Notes: a model not told the origin generated them from the letters alone. DNA of 64,000 nucleotides from Harryflintia acetispora (GCA_004340125.1 SLUK01000005.1:1-64000), one strand, 5' to 3'. Counted from the first letter of the stretch, positions 17,405-26,038 are shown. Translations and numbers: made by a program.

Positions 17405-18805
17405 TCATGCCCAGCCGGTCAGCACTGCGAAGACCAGCGAAGCCGCTCCGATCAGCACCCAGATTCCCACCAGCGGGATAATGAACTTGACCCACTTGCC
17501 GTAGGGCACGCCGGACATTGCGATACAGGCCATGGTGGTGCCGCCGGTCGGGATGATGATGTTGGACAGGCCGTCGCCGAGCTGGACCGCCCAGCAGACC
17601 GTCTGGCGGGTCAGGCCGAGCACGTCGCCCATCGGGGCCATGATCGGCATGACGACGTAGCCCTGGCTGGTGGAGGCGGGGGCGAGGGCGTTAAAGAAGA
17701 AGTTGAAGATGAACATCCCGACCGCGGACACGGTGCCGTGCACCCCCATAAGAGGCTTGGTCAGGTAGTAGACGATGGTATGGATGATGTTCCCCTTGGC
17801 GAGCACCACCGAGATGGCGCTGGCGAAGCCGACCATCATGGTCGGGATGACCACGGCCTCGGCCCCCCGGGTGAAGGACTGGGCCATCTCGTTGGGGGAC
17901 ATGCGGCTGATGAGTCCGGCGAAGATCGCCTGCAGGAACAGGATCCCCGACAGCTCAGCCACCCCCCAGTCGAAGGCGTTGACCGCCCAGACGTAGAAGC
18001 CGAACGGCACCAGGAAGCCCACCAGGATGATCCCGTGGCGCAGGGTGAATTCCTTCTCCTCGGGCACGCCGTCTATCGCCACGTCCTCCTTGAGGATCCC
18101 GGTGACCGAGGCCGCGGGGTCGCGCCGGATCTTGCGCATATACCGCACCATGAAGACGAGGGTCACGATCCCGATGAGCATGCAGACCACGAAGCGCAGG
18201 GTGAAGCCCGAGAAGATGGGCAGCCCGGCGATGATCTGGAAAATACCGACGCTCCAGTACCCCACCGGGGTCGGCGAGAAGCCCGCCATGTTGGCCACGA
18301 GGGTGAGCATCAAAACGCAGATCGCGTCCAGCTTGAGGCGTTTACAGAGCATCATCACCAGCGGGATGAAGACGACCACCTCGTTGTCGATGACCTGCAG
18401 CGCGCCCAGCACGAAGAGCAGGATGAAGAAGAGCACCGGGGCGATCAGCTCCTTGCCCTTGCTGCGGCGCAGGATGGCGAAGATGGCCGCGTCGAAGGTG
18501 CCGGTGTCGGTGATGACCTGCACGAAGCCGCCGGCGAGCAGGATCAGAAACGCGGTGGACGAGGCGCGCGCCAGCCCCCCGTAGATCGAGCCCGCGAAAT
18601 CCATCAGGCTGACCGGCGAGCTCTCCACGAAGGTGAAGGAGTTCGGGTCGATCAGGTCGGGATTGTTCGGGTCGGGCTGGTAGCTGCCCGCGGGCAGGAC
18701 GTAAGTCAGGATCGCCGCAAGCACGATGAAGCCGAAAATCAAAACGAAGGTATTCGGCAGCGCAAACTTGCGCTTTTGTTTTGCCTTGGTTGCAGGCTGG
18801 GCCAT
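17405..18805 (-). CDS. YfcC/DcuC-type carboxylate transporter
   Basis: 466 residues with about 12 membrane segments. The first segment ends in LTYVLPAGSY, the hallmark of the YfcC/AbgT-like group, and the C-terminal half has NALAPASTSQGYVVMPIMAP and GDGLSNIIIPTGGTTMA, the paired helical hairpins. It probably imports an organic or amino acid used by the next two enzymes. The ATG at 18805 is preceded by GGAGGAAG; the longer frame to 19000 would run through the promoter. First gene of the minus-strand unit. Confidence 0.87.
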   Translation of the reverse strand: MAQPATKAKQKRKFALPNTFVLIFGFIVLAAILTYVLPAGSYQPDPNNPDLIDPNSFTFVESSPVSLMDFAGSIYGGLARASSTAFLILLAGGFVQVITDTGTFDAAIFAILRRSKGKELIAPVLFFILLFVLGALQVIDNEVVVFIPLVMMLCKRLKLDAICVLMLTLVANMAGFSPTPVGYWSVGIFQIIAGLPIFSGFTLRFVVCMLIGIVTLVFMVRYMRKIRRDPAASVTGILKEDVAIDGVPEEKEFTLRHGIILVGFLVPFGFYVWAVNAFDWGVAELSGILFLQAIFAGLISRMSPNEMAQSFTRGAEAVVIPTMMVGFASAISVVLAKGNIIHTIVYYLTKPLMGVHGTVSAVGMFIFNFFFNALAPASTSQGYVVMPIMAPMGDVLGLTRQTVCWAVQLGDGLSNIIIPTGGTTMACIAMSGVPYGKWVKFIIPLVGIWVLIGAASLVFAVLTGWA

Positions 18806-18892
18806 AGGTACTTCCTCCTCTTGCAAAAATAGCGGTGCTATTTTCAAATTTTTTGGCCGGTCCCCGGCCGTGCGCAATACGAGCTTGCCTTC

Positions 18893-18929
18893 ATTATAGT
18901 GACTGGCCGCGCTGAAAAACAATTGACAA
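18893..18929 (-). promoter_or_regulatory. Promoter of the yfcC-amidohydrolase-gudD operon
   Basis: Minus strand: TATAAT (18898-18893) with TTGTTT 18 bp upstream. A TTGTCAAT box starts 25 bp before the -10 and overlaps the -35. The same box at the same distance precedes the divergent garR -10. Confidence 0.6.
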
Positions 18930-19275
18930 AAAACATGAACTTGCGCCCGGACTTTTAATAGAATGGTGAAGCGTTCAAATTTTGAAACAAATACTTTCAA
19001 ATATCATTTCAAAACCTTACAACATGATCAGGCATACGCTTCCAGGGCCTTCCGCCCTCCTTCTGCCAGTTTACTGATCTGCAAGAATTTGAAAGAAAAA
19101 TGAACGATTATTTTTCATTTTTTGCACTGTCATGCAGGATGTTGCAAAAGGGAATGCAACTTCGTTCCTTTTGTCAATAGCAATGGCGGGCGTTTTCTCC
19201 TTATAATATGGATAAGCGGGGGACGCGAGCTACCCTTCCCCGAATCTGAAACCGTAATTTTAAGGAGGATTCGCT
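18930..19275. promoter_or_regulatory. Divergent control region of the sugar-acid cluster
   Basis: Non-coding DNA between two divergent operons. TTTCAAA/TTTGAAA occurs at 18981, 18995, 19007 and 19088, with a TTCAAA-T-TTTGAA palindrome at 18974-18986. TTGCA/TGCA half-sites form two dyads (about 19125-19139 and GTTGCA-N8-TGCAAC at 19141-19160). The garR-side -10 TATAAT is at 19202-19207 with TTGTCAAT 25 bp upstream (19171) and no good -35 at 17 bp, so activation is likely needed. No sigma-54 GG-N10-GC element was found. Confidence 0.5.
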
Positions 19276-20163
19276 ATGAAAATAGGACTGATCGGACTGG
19301 GGATCATGGGCAAGCCCATGGCCAAGAACATGCTGAAGGCGGGGTACGACCTGACCGTTTACGACCTGAACGCCGCGGCCGTCGAGGAGATCGTCGCCGC
19401 CGGGGCCAAGGGGGCGAAAAGCCCCCGCGAGATCGGCGAAACGTGCGACGTGATCTTGACCATGCTGCCCAACAGCCCGCACGTCAAGGCGGCGGTGCTC
19501 GGCGAGGGCGGGGTGATCGAGACCGTGCGCGCAGGGACCGTGCTCATCGACATGAGCAGCATTAACCCCATCGCCTCGCAGGAGATCGCCGCCGCGCTCG
19601 CCGAGCGCGGCGTCAAGATGCTCGACGCGCCGGTCAGCGGCGGCGAGCCCAAGGCGATCGACGGGACCCTCTCCTTCATGGTGGGGGGGGACCAGGAGGT
19701 CTTCGACACCTACAAGCCCCTGCTCGAGACGATGGGCGCCAGCGTGGTACGCTGCGGCGAGGTCGGGGCCGGGAACACCACCAAGCTCGCCAACCAGGTG
19801 GTGGTCGCGCTGAACATCGCGGCGGTGTCCGAGGCGCTGATGCTCGCCAAAAAGGCCGGGGTGGATCCCCAGCTCGTCTTCGAGGCCATCCGCGGGGGGC
19901 TGGCCGGCAGCACCGTGATGGACGCCAAGGCGCCGATGATGATAAGCGGCAACTTTAAGCCCGGCTTCAAGATCGACCTGCACATCAAGGATTTGCAAAA
20001 TGCCATCGACACCGCGCACAGCGTGGGGGCTCCCCTGCCCATGACCGCCTCGGTCATGGAAATTTTACAGAACCTGCATGCCGACGGCTGCGGCCAGGAG
20101 GACCACAGCGCGATGGCCCGGTACTATCAGAAGCTGACCGGCACCGCGATCGGCCGGGACTAG
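19276..20163 (+). CDS. garR: Tartronate semialdehyde reductase (2-hydroxy-3-oxopropionate reductase)
   Basis: 295 residues of the beta-hydroxyacid dehydrogenase family. The N-terminal Rossmann motif GLIGLGIMGKPMAKN binds NAD(P)H, DAPVSGGE (117-124) binds the substrate and Lys170 in GAGNTTKLANQ is catalytic. It reduces tartronate semialdehyde to glycerate. AAGGAGG precedes the ATG. First gene of the plus-strand sugar-acid unit; the next gene, a DHDPS-family enzyme, would supply tartronate semialdehyde. No glycerate kinase is in the window. Confidence 0.93.
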   Translation: MKIGLIGLGIMGKPMAKNMLKAGYDLTVYDLNAAAVEEIVAAGAKGAKSPREIGETCDVILTMLPNSPHVKAAVLGEGGVIETVRAGTVLIDMSSINPIASQEIAAALAERGVKMLDAPVSGGEPKAIDGTLSFMVGGDQEVFDTYKPLLETMGASVVRCGEVGAGNTTKLANQVVVALNIAAVSEALMLAKKAGVDPQLVFEAIRGGLAGSTVMDAKAPMMISGNFKPGFKIDLHIKDLQNAIDTAHSVGAPLPMTASVMEILQNLHADGCGQEDHSAMARYYQKLTGTAIGRD

Positions 20164-20179
20164 GTTGGGAGGAGCGGAC

Positions 20180-21091
20180 ATGGACTTTTCACCCCGGGGG
20201 ATCATTCCCCCGATCATCACCCCCTTCGATGGCGGCGGCCGGGTCAACGAGCCGGTCCTGCGCGCCCTGACCGACCATCTGATCGGCCAGGGGGTGCACG
20301 GGCTGTTCCCGATGGGCACGACGGGGGAATTCTACGCGGTCAGCGACGAGGAATACCGGCGGGTGATCGAGACCGTGGTCTCCCAGACCGCCGGTCGGGT
20401 CCCGGTCTACGCCGGGACCAGCCACATCACCACCAGGGGCACCATCCGGCTGATCCATCTCGCCGAGCAGGCGGGGGCGGACGCCGTCTCGGTGCTGACC
20501 CCGATGTTCATCAGCCAGACGCAGGAGGAGCTCTACGGGTTCTACCGCACCGTCGCCGAGAGCACTTCCCTGCCCATCATCCTTTACAACAACCGCCCCA
20601 AGACCAACGTGACCATCGAGCCGGCCACTGCCGCACGGCTGGCCGAGATCGACAACATCGTCGGGATCAAGGACAGCACCGGCGACTTCACCAACACCGA
20701 GGAATACCTGAGATTAACCCGGGGGTGCAAAAACTTCAGCGTCCTGCTCGGGCGGGACACCCTGATCCACGCGGGGCTCTGCTATGGGGCCGCCGGGGCG
20801 ATCGCCAGCTGCGCGAACGTCGCCCCGCGCCTCGCCGCCGACATCTACGACAAGTTCGTCGCCGGGGACCTGCGCGGGAGCCTGGAGGCCCAGTTCCGCC
20901 TGGCCCCGCTGCGGATCGCCTGCGAGATGGGCACCTTCCCCGAGGTCATCAAGGAGGGGCTCTCTTTACAGGGGTTCGAGGTGGGCAACTGCCTCGAGCC
21001 GATCGCCCCGCTCCCGCCCTCCCAGCGCGAGCGGCTGCGCGCGATCCTCTGCGAGATGGGCCTCTGCCGCGAAGGGGGGCTTGCCTCATGA
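20180..21091 (+). CDS. DHDPS/N-acetylneuraminate-lyase family aldolase, likely for 5-keto-4-deoxyglucarate
   Basis: About 303 residues, a TIM-barrel class I aldolase or dehydratase. GTTGE (46-50) binds the substrate carboxylate, Tyr136 (ILYNNRP) is the acid/base residue and Lys164 (GIKDSTG) forms the Schiff base. Family members include KdgA-type aldolases and 5-keto-4-deoxyglucarate dehydratase. Because garR is the neighbour, cleavage to pyruvate and tartronate semialdehyde, the job of GarL in E. coli, fits better than decarboxylating dehydration; this is inference. ATG 20180 follows GGGAGGA. It overlaps the next gene by 4 bp. Confidence 0.85.
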   Translation: MDFSPRGIIPPIITPFDGGGRVNEPVLRALTDHLIGQGVHGLFPMGTTGEFYAVSDEEYRRVIETVVSQTAGRVPVYAGTSHITTRGTIRLIHLAEQAGADAVSVLTPMFISQTQEELYGFYRTVAESTSLPIILYNNRPKTNVTIEPATAARLAEIDNIVGIKDSTGDFTNTEEYLRLTRGCKNFSVLLGRDTLIHAGLCYGAAGAIASCANVAPRLAADIYDKFVAGDLRGSLEAQFRLAPLRIACEMGTFPEVIKEGLSLQGFEVGNCLEPIAPLPPSQRERLRAILCEMGLCREGGLAS

Positions 21092-22413
21092 CGCCGAAGA
21101 TAGAGCTGATGGAGGTCTTCCCGGTCGCAGGGCACGACAGCATGCTCTTAAACCTTTCGGGGGCGCACGGGCCCTATTTCACCCGCAACGTCGTCCTGCT
21201 CACCGATTCCAGCGGTAACATTGGCCTTGGCGAGGTACCGGGCGGGCCCAAGATTACGGCGGCGCTCGAAGGGGTGCGCGCGGCGGTCCTCGGCAGTGAG
21301 ATCGGCCGGTACAAGGACACCCTGTTAAAGGTCGGACGGCTCCTGGCCCAAAGCGGCGGGGAGGACGTGCGGGGCAGTCAGACCTTCGATCTGCGCACCG
21401 GGGTGCATGCGCTCACGGCGGTGGAGAGCGCCCTGCTCGACCTGCTTGGGAAACATTTGGAGGTGCCGGTCTCCTCCCTGCTGGGGGACGGGCGGCAGCG
21501 CGACGAGGTCGAGGTGCTGGGCTACCTCTTTTATATCGGCGAGGGCGCGCGCACGAACCTCGATTACCTGCCCGGGGAGGCGGGGGACGGCTGGTACGGC
21601 CTGCGCCGCCGAGAAGCGATGACGCCCGAGGCCGTCGTCGCCCTGGCCGGGGCCGCCAAAGAGCGGTACGGCTTTCGGCATTTCAAGCTCAAGGGCGGTG
21701 TGATGGAGAGCCGGGAGGAAATGAAGGCCATCTTGGCGCTCAAGGAGAGCTTTCCCTCGGCGCGGATCACCCTCGACCCCAACGGTGCCTGGAGCTTATG
21801 CGAGGCCATCGAACTCTGCCAAGGCAAGCAGGGCATCCTCTCCTACTGCGAGGACCCCTGCGGGGCCGAGGGCGGCTTTTCGAGCCGGGAAATCCTCGCG
21901 GAGTTCCGGCAGGCGACCGGCCTGCCGGTGGCCACCAACATGGTCGCCACCGACTGGCGGCAGCTGCGCCATGCGCTGCTCTCGCAAAGCGTGGACATCC
22001 CGCTGGCCGACCCGCATTTCTGGACCATGGCGGGCAGCGTGCGGGTGGGGCAGCTCTGCAGCGACTTCGGGCTGTGCTGGGGCAGCCACTCGAACAACCA
22101 CTTCGACATCTCGCTGGCCATGTTCACCCAAGCCGCGGCGGCGGTGCCGGATCCCGTCACCGCCATCGACACCCACTGGATCTGGCAGGAGGGGTGCGAG
22201 CGGCTGACCAAGGCGCCGCTCGAAATTGAGGATGGGAAAATCCGGGTGCCAAACACGCCCGGCCTCGGGGTCGAGGCGGACCGCGCGCAGATTGAAAAAG
22301 CGCACCGGCTCTATCTCGAGCAGGGCCTCGGCGCGCGAGACGACGCGGCGGGGATGCAGTTTTACATCCCCGGCTGGACATTTGACCCCAAGCGCCCCTG
22401 TATGGTACGATAA
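21088..22413 (+). CDS. gudD: Glucarate dehydratase (GudD family), paralogue 2
   Basis: 441 residues. The start ATG overlaps the aldolase stop (ATGA), so the open frame extending upstream to 20725 is not the gene. Catalytic residues are all present: Lys200/Lys202, Asp230, Glu255, Asn284, His334 and Asp361, with the terminal PGWTFDPKRPCMVR typical of true GudD. It dehydrates D-glucarate/L-idarate to 5-keto-4-deoxyglucarate, feeding the upstream aldolase and GarR. It looks closer to classical E. coli GudD than the copy at 14299 (judged by eye). Confidence 0.94.
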   Translation: MTPKIELMEVFPVAGHDSMLLNLSGAHGPYFTRNVVLLTDSSGNIGLGEVPGGPKITAALEGVRAAVLGSEIGRYKDTLLKVGRLLAQSGGEDVRGSQTFDLRTGVHALTAVESALLDLLGKHLEVPVSSLLGDGRQRDEVEVLGYLFYIGEGARTNLDYLPGEAGDGWYGLRRREAMTPEAVVALAGAAKERYGFRHFKLKGGVMESREEMKAILALKESFPSARITLDPNGAWSLCEAIELCQGKQGILSYCEDPCGAEGGFSSREILAEFRQATGLPVATNMVATDWRQLRHALLSQSVDIPLADPHFWTMAGSVRVGQLCSDFGLCWGSHSNNHFDISLAMFTQAAAAVPDPVTAIDTHWIWQEGCERLTKAPLEIEDGKIRVPNTPGLGVEADRAQIEKAHRLYLEQGLGARDDAAGMQFYIPGWTFDPKRPCMVR

Positions 22414-22606
22414 AAGCTGCATAAGGACACCGTCAATCGCATTGCTTCGCCGGTTTCCCTAACGCCTTTTAAGACGGTGGTCCCCTTCCGTTCGCAAATC
22501 GGCTCCGCAGGCCTGATTGGCCCGCTCACCGCCGCTTTGCTCTCGCGGAGTCCCTCCGGCGGGCAAAGCTCGCCTGCGGGACTAATTTTAAATTTTCGAC
22601 AGACTG

Positions 22607-22640
22607 ACGGCTGCCCGCATGAAGCCGGGCGGCCGTTTTT
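22607..22640 (+). terminator. Terminator after gudD, inside the leader of the regulator gene
   Basis: An 11-bp stem with one G-T pair (22607-22617 with 22626-22636) and five T residues. It ends only about 12 bp before the start codon of the next gene, so the regulator's leader contains it and it might act as an attenuator. Confidence 0.75.
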
Positions 22641-22652
22641 GCAGAGGGAGGA

Positions 22653-24560
22653 ATGAACCGTTTGGCTAAGGTCGTCTTTTTCGCGCCGCGCCAGGAAATG
22701 ATCGATCAGGCGCAAAGGCTGGCGCCGGGGTACCGCCTGGACATCGTGGGCTATGCGCTCACCTCCTCTTCCACCGCCGTGCTGCGCGCGCAGGAGGCGG
22801 TGGCCGGCGGGGCGCAGATCATCATCGCGCGCGGGCTGCACGCCATGCACATCCGCCAGAAGGTGGACGTGCCGGTGGTGGAAATCCGCCTGACCGGGCA
22901 GGAGATGGGGCTGCTGGTAAGCCGGGCCAAGGAGATGGCCAGCTCCATTTGCCCGAAAATCGCGGTGATCGGCTTTCAAAATATGTTCTGCGACATGAGC
23001 GCGTTCGACTCCCTCTTCGGGGTGGAAATCCATCCCTATTTCGTCAGGGAGACCGACCAGCTGCTGGGGGCCGCCGACGAGGCGATCCGCGAGGGCGCGC
23101 AGGTCGTCATCGGCGGGGACGCCGTCTGCGAACGGGCGAAGAGCGCGGGGATTCCCGCCCTCTTTCTCGCCTCCGGGCCGGAATCCATCGCCGAGGCGTT
23201 CCGGATCGCCGAGAAGGTCGCCTATTCGAGCGACCTCGAAAAACGCAACACCGCGCAGATCAAGGCGCTGCTGGACTACTCCTTCAACGGGATCATCCAG
23301 ACCAACGCCGCGGGCGAGGTGCAGCACCTCAACCACTTCGTCGAGAAGCTCACCGGAAAAAGCGAGGAGGAGTCGGTGGGCCTGCCGGTGACGGCGCTCA
23401 TCCCCTCGCTGGACCCCGCCCTGCTCGACGAGGCGCTGGGCGGCGGCCGCGAGGTCTATTCCACCCTCATCACCATCCAAAAGAGCGCCCTGATCACCAA
23501 CATCGCCCCCATCCTGATCGACTCGGTCGTGCAGGGGGCCTTTCTCTCGTTCCACGAGGGGAAGCGGGTGGCCGAGATGGAGGCGCAGATGCGCCGGGAA
23601 ATCTATAAGCTCGGGCATGTGGCGAAGTACCACTTCGACAACCTTGTCGCCCTGTCCGCGCCCGCCAGGGAAGCGGTCAAGACGGCCAAGTTCTTTGCGC
23701 GCAGCGACTCCCCCGTACTGATCACTGGGGAGTTCGGCACCGAGAAGGAGCTGCTGGCCGAGTGTATCCACAACGACAGCGTGAGAAAGGGGGCGCCGTT
23801 CGTGTCAGTGCGCTGCGACAGCCTCCAAGCCGGAGAGATGTCCGAGGAAATCTTCGGGGCCGGTGGGGAGGGCGATACGGCGGCGCATAAGTGCCTGGCC
23901 GATATGGCCAAGGGCGGCACCCTCTTTCTCGACGAGGTGGACGCGCTGGACATGAGCGCCCAATATAAGCTCTTTCGCCTGGTGCGCGACGGGGTGCTCA
24001 TCCGCAGCGGGGACACCCGCCCGCTGCCCACCGGCGTACGGGTCATCGCCGCTTCGGGCCTCCCGCTCGGGCCGGCCGTGCGGGAGGGGCGCTTTCGCCG
24101 GGACCTCTACTATGCGCTCAACGTCCTCTCCCTCTCCCTGCTCCCGCTGCGCCGGCGGCGGGAGGACATCGAGGGCTGGGCGGAGCGCTTCCTCGAAGCC
24201 CAACAGCAAAAGCAGTCCCGCTACCTCTCCCTGACCGCCGGCGCCCGCCGGGCGCTCGCCGCCTATGCCTGGGAGGGCAACCTCCCCCAGCTCGAGAGCT
24301 TCTGCGAGAGGGTGGTCGCCCTGGCACCCCGCAGGACGGTGGACGAGGTGTTCATCGCCCAGCAGCTCGAGCAGTGCTATCCCGCCGCGCACGAACCGGA
24401 CGGCGAGCGGGTGATCGTCTACCAGGACCCGGACGCGCAGGAGCTTAAGGAGCTGCTCAAAACGCACCGCGGGAACCGCCAGAAGGTGGCGCGGGAGCTC
24501 GGGGTCAGCACCACCACCCTCTGGCGGCGGATGAAGAAATACGGCATTTCCGGCGACTAA
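22653..24560 (+). CDS. PrpR-like transcriptional regulator with a degenerate sigma-54 AAA+ domain
   Basis: 635 residues: PrpR-type N-terminal sensor (about 5-190), PAS (about 205-300), AAA+ domain (about 330-560) and Fis-type helix-turn-helix (about 600-630, NRQKVARELGVSTTTLWRRMKKYG). Walker A is GEFGTEKE (359-366) rather than the usual GESGTGKE; Walker B GGTLFLDEVD (421-430) and the FRRDLYYALNVL sensor remain. The GAFTGA loop that touches sigma-54 is absent: the FG after helix 2 (401) runs into AGGEGDTAAHKCLAD. It therefore probably does not drive sigma-54 and acts at sigma-70-type promoters like TyrR. Adjacent to the sugar-acid genes, its likely targets. Confidence 0.85.
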   Translation: MNRLAKVVFFAPRQEMIDQAQRLAPGYRLDIVGYALTSSSTAVLRAQEAVAGGAQIIIARGLHAMHIRQKVDVPVVEIRLTGQEMGLLVSRAKEMASSICPKIAVIGFQNMFCDMSAFDSLFGVEIHPYFVRETDQLLGAADEAIREGAQVVIGGDAVCERAKSAGIPALFLASGPESIAEAFRIAEKVAYSSDLEKRNTAQIKALLDYSFNGIIQTNAAGEVQHLNHFVEKLTGKSEEESVGLPVTALIPSLDPALLDEALGGGREVYSTLITIQKSALITNIAPILIDSVVQGAFLSFHEGKRVAEMEAQMRREIYKLGHVAKYHFDNLVALSAPAREAVKTAKFFARSDSPVLITGEFGTEKELLAECIHNDSVRKGAPFVSVRCDSLQAGEMSEEIFGAGGEGDTAAHKCLADMAKGGTLFLDEVDALDMSAQYKLFRLVRDGVLIRSGDTRPLPTGVRVIAASGLPLGPAVREGRFRRDLYYALNVLSLSLLPLRRRREDIEGWAERFLEAQQQKQSRYLSLTAGARRALAAYAWEGNLPQLESFCERVVALAPRRTVDEVFIAQQLEQCYPAAHEPDGERVIVYQDPDAQELKELLKTHRGNRQKVARELGVSTTTLWRRMKKYGISGD

Positions 24561-24580
24561 GCGATAAAGGAGCAGTTCCA

Positions 24581-25321
24581 TTGCGACTGATCATTTCCCC
24601 CGCCAAAAATATGCGGATCACCGGGGACCCTCGGCTCCCCCTCTCCCGCCCCGGTTACTTACAGCAGAGCGCGCGGCTGCTCGAACAGCTGCGGGAGTAT
24701 CCCCCCTGGCAGCTCGAGTCGCTGATGAAAATAAATCCCGACATTGCCCTGCGCGCCTTCGGGTATTATCAGAGCCTGGACCTTGAATCCGGGGGCAGCC
24801 CGGCGATCATGAGCTACCACGGGCTGCAATATCAAAACATCGACCCGCAAAGCCTCACCCCCGGCGAGCTGCAATTTTTACAGCCGCGCCTGCGGATCGT
24901 CAGCGCCTTTTACGGGCTGCTGCGCCCGCTGGACGGGATCTCCCCCTACCGCCTCGAGCTGCAATGCAAGATCAAGGTGGACGGGCAGAGCCTCTACCGC
25001 TTCTGGGGGGACAGGCTTTACCGCGACCTGTTTTTGCCGGGCGAGCCGGTGCTGAACCTCGCCTCGGCCGAATATTCCAAGGCGGTTTCCCCCTTTCTCG
25101 GGGCGCGGGACCACTTTATCACCTGCGACTTTTTGGTGGTGAAGCGGGGAAGGCTTTGCTGCCTGCCCACCGCCGCCAAGATGGCCCGCGGGCAGATGGT
25201 GCGCTTCATCGCGCGGCACTCCATCAACGAACCCGAGGGGGTATGGGATTTTGACTGGGACGGATACGAATTCTCCCCCGCGCGCTCGGACAGCGGACGG
25301 TACGTCTTTATCCGGGACTGA
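24581..25321 (+). CDS. yaaA: YaaA/DUF328 peroxide-stress protein
   Basis: 246 residues, full length for the family. It begins with the signature RLIISPAKNMR and has SAFYGLLRPLDGISPYRLE (about 106-124), NLASAEYSKAV and the C-terminal FDWDGYEFSPARSD. In E. coli, YaaA lowers intracellular iron and protects DNA during peroxide stress; a DNA-binding fold has been reported. The TTG start is fixed by AAAGGAG about 8 nt upstream. It lies 20 bp after the regulator gene and may be co-transcribed, with no evident functional link. Confidence 0.92.
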   Translation: MRLIISPAKNMRITGDPRLPLSRPGYLQQSARLLEQLREYPPWQLESLMKINPDIALRAFGYYQSLDLESGGSPAIMSYHGLQYQNIDPQSLTPGELQFLQPRLRIVSAFYGLLRPLDGISPYRLELQCKIKVDGQSLYRFWGDRLYRDLFLPGEPVLNLASAEYSKAVSPFLGARDHFITCDFLVVKRGRLCCLPTAAKMARGQMVRFIARHSINEPEGVWDFDWDGYEFSPARSDSGRYVFIRD

Positions 25322-25438
25322 GCGGCTTTACAGCCGGAGGAAAATGCGCTAAACTGAAAGCATGATGATTGGGGGCGGCCGCTTTGGGCCACCCTATCAG
25401 AAACGACGGACGGGAGGCGCGGCGAAAAGCCACACAAT

Positions 25439-26038
25439 ATGAAAGCGAGAATTCAAAACGACGAGCTGGTCCTGCTCTACGGTCTGGGTGAAACCACCGA
25501 AAAGGGCCAAAAGGTCCTGGAGGCGCTCGGGGAGCTGGGCGCGCCCTACCGGCAGATCCCCGTCGAGCACCTCAACCAGACGCTGGGCTTCGCCGCCGGG
25601 ATGGCGGGCTATGAAAAGCAGGAGCCGCTTTACAGCGGCCCGGCCCCCGAGGGTGAGGCGATCATCATGAAGGGGTTCTCCCAGGAGAGACTGAACGCCC
25701 TGCTGGCCTCCCTGCAAAAGCGGCAGGTCGGCTCCATCGCGCGCAAGGCCGTGGTGACCGAGCACAACCGTTCCTGGAAGCTGCTCGACCTCTTCTCGGA
25801 GCTCGAGCGCGAGCATGTGCTGATGAGCGCCTACGACGTCCTGTATAAGCTGGTGCAGGTGGCTCGCGGCCTCGACGCCGCGGCGTTCGAGAAAGCGAGC
25901 TTCGAGGCTCTCAGCATGGCGGCGGCAAAGGCCGAGGAAGTGATGAAGCGCGGCGAGGAGATGACCCTCGAGGCGCTCCAGGAGGCGACCGCCGGGCTGC
26001 GCCGCGCCGGGAGCAGCTTAATCGAAATCGAAAAATAA
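25439..26038 (+). CDS. DUF3783-containing protein of unknown function
   Basis: 199 residues. The N-terminal half (about 10-75) resembles DUF3783 (LLYGLGETTEKGQKVLEALGELG, then PEGEAIIMKGFSQERLNALLASL). The C-terminal half is helical and charged. No catalytic motif is visible. The ribosome-binding site is weak and rather far from the ATG. It is followed by a strong bidirectional terminator. Confidence 0.7.
   Translation: MKARIQNDELVLLYGLGETTEKGQKVLEALGELGAPYRQIPVEHLNQTLGFAAGMAGYEKQEPLYSGPAPEGEAIIMKGFSQERLNALLASLQKRQVGSIARKAVVTEHNRSWKLLDLFSELEREHVLMSAYDVLYKLVQVARGLDAAAFEKASFEALSMAAAKAEEVMKRGEEMTLEALQEATAGLRRAGSSLIEIEK

Noticed and set aside
18930..19275. Sigma-54 promoter for the sugar-acid operons
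   Set aside because: No GG-N10-GC element with the usual TGGCA/TTGC flanks was found, and the adjacent regulator has no GAFTGA loop.
20725..21087. N-terminal extension of the second glucarate dehydratase
   Set aside because: The 562-codon frame begins inside the aldolase gene in another frame; the ATGA overlap at 21088 gives the normal GudD N-terminus.
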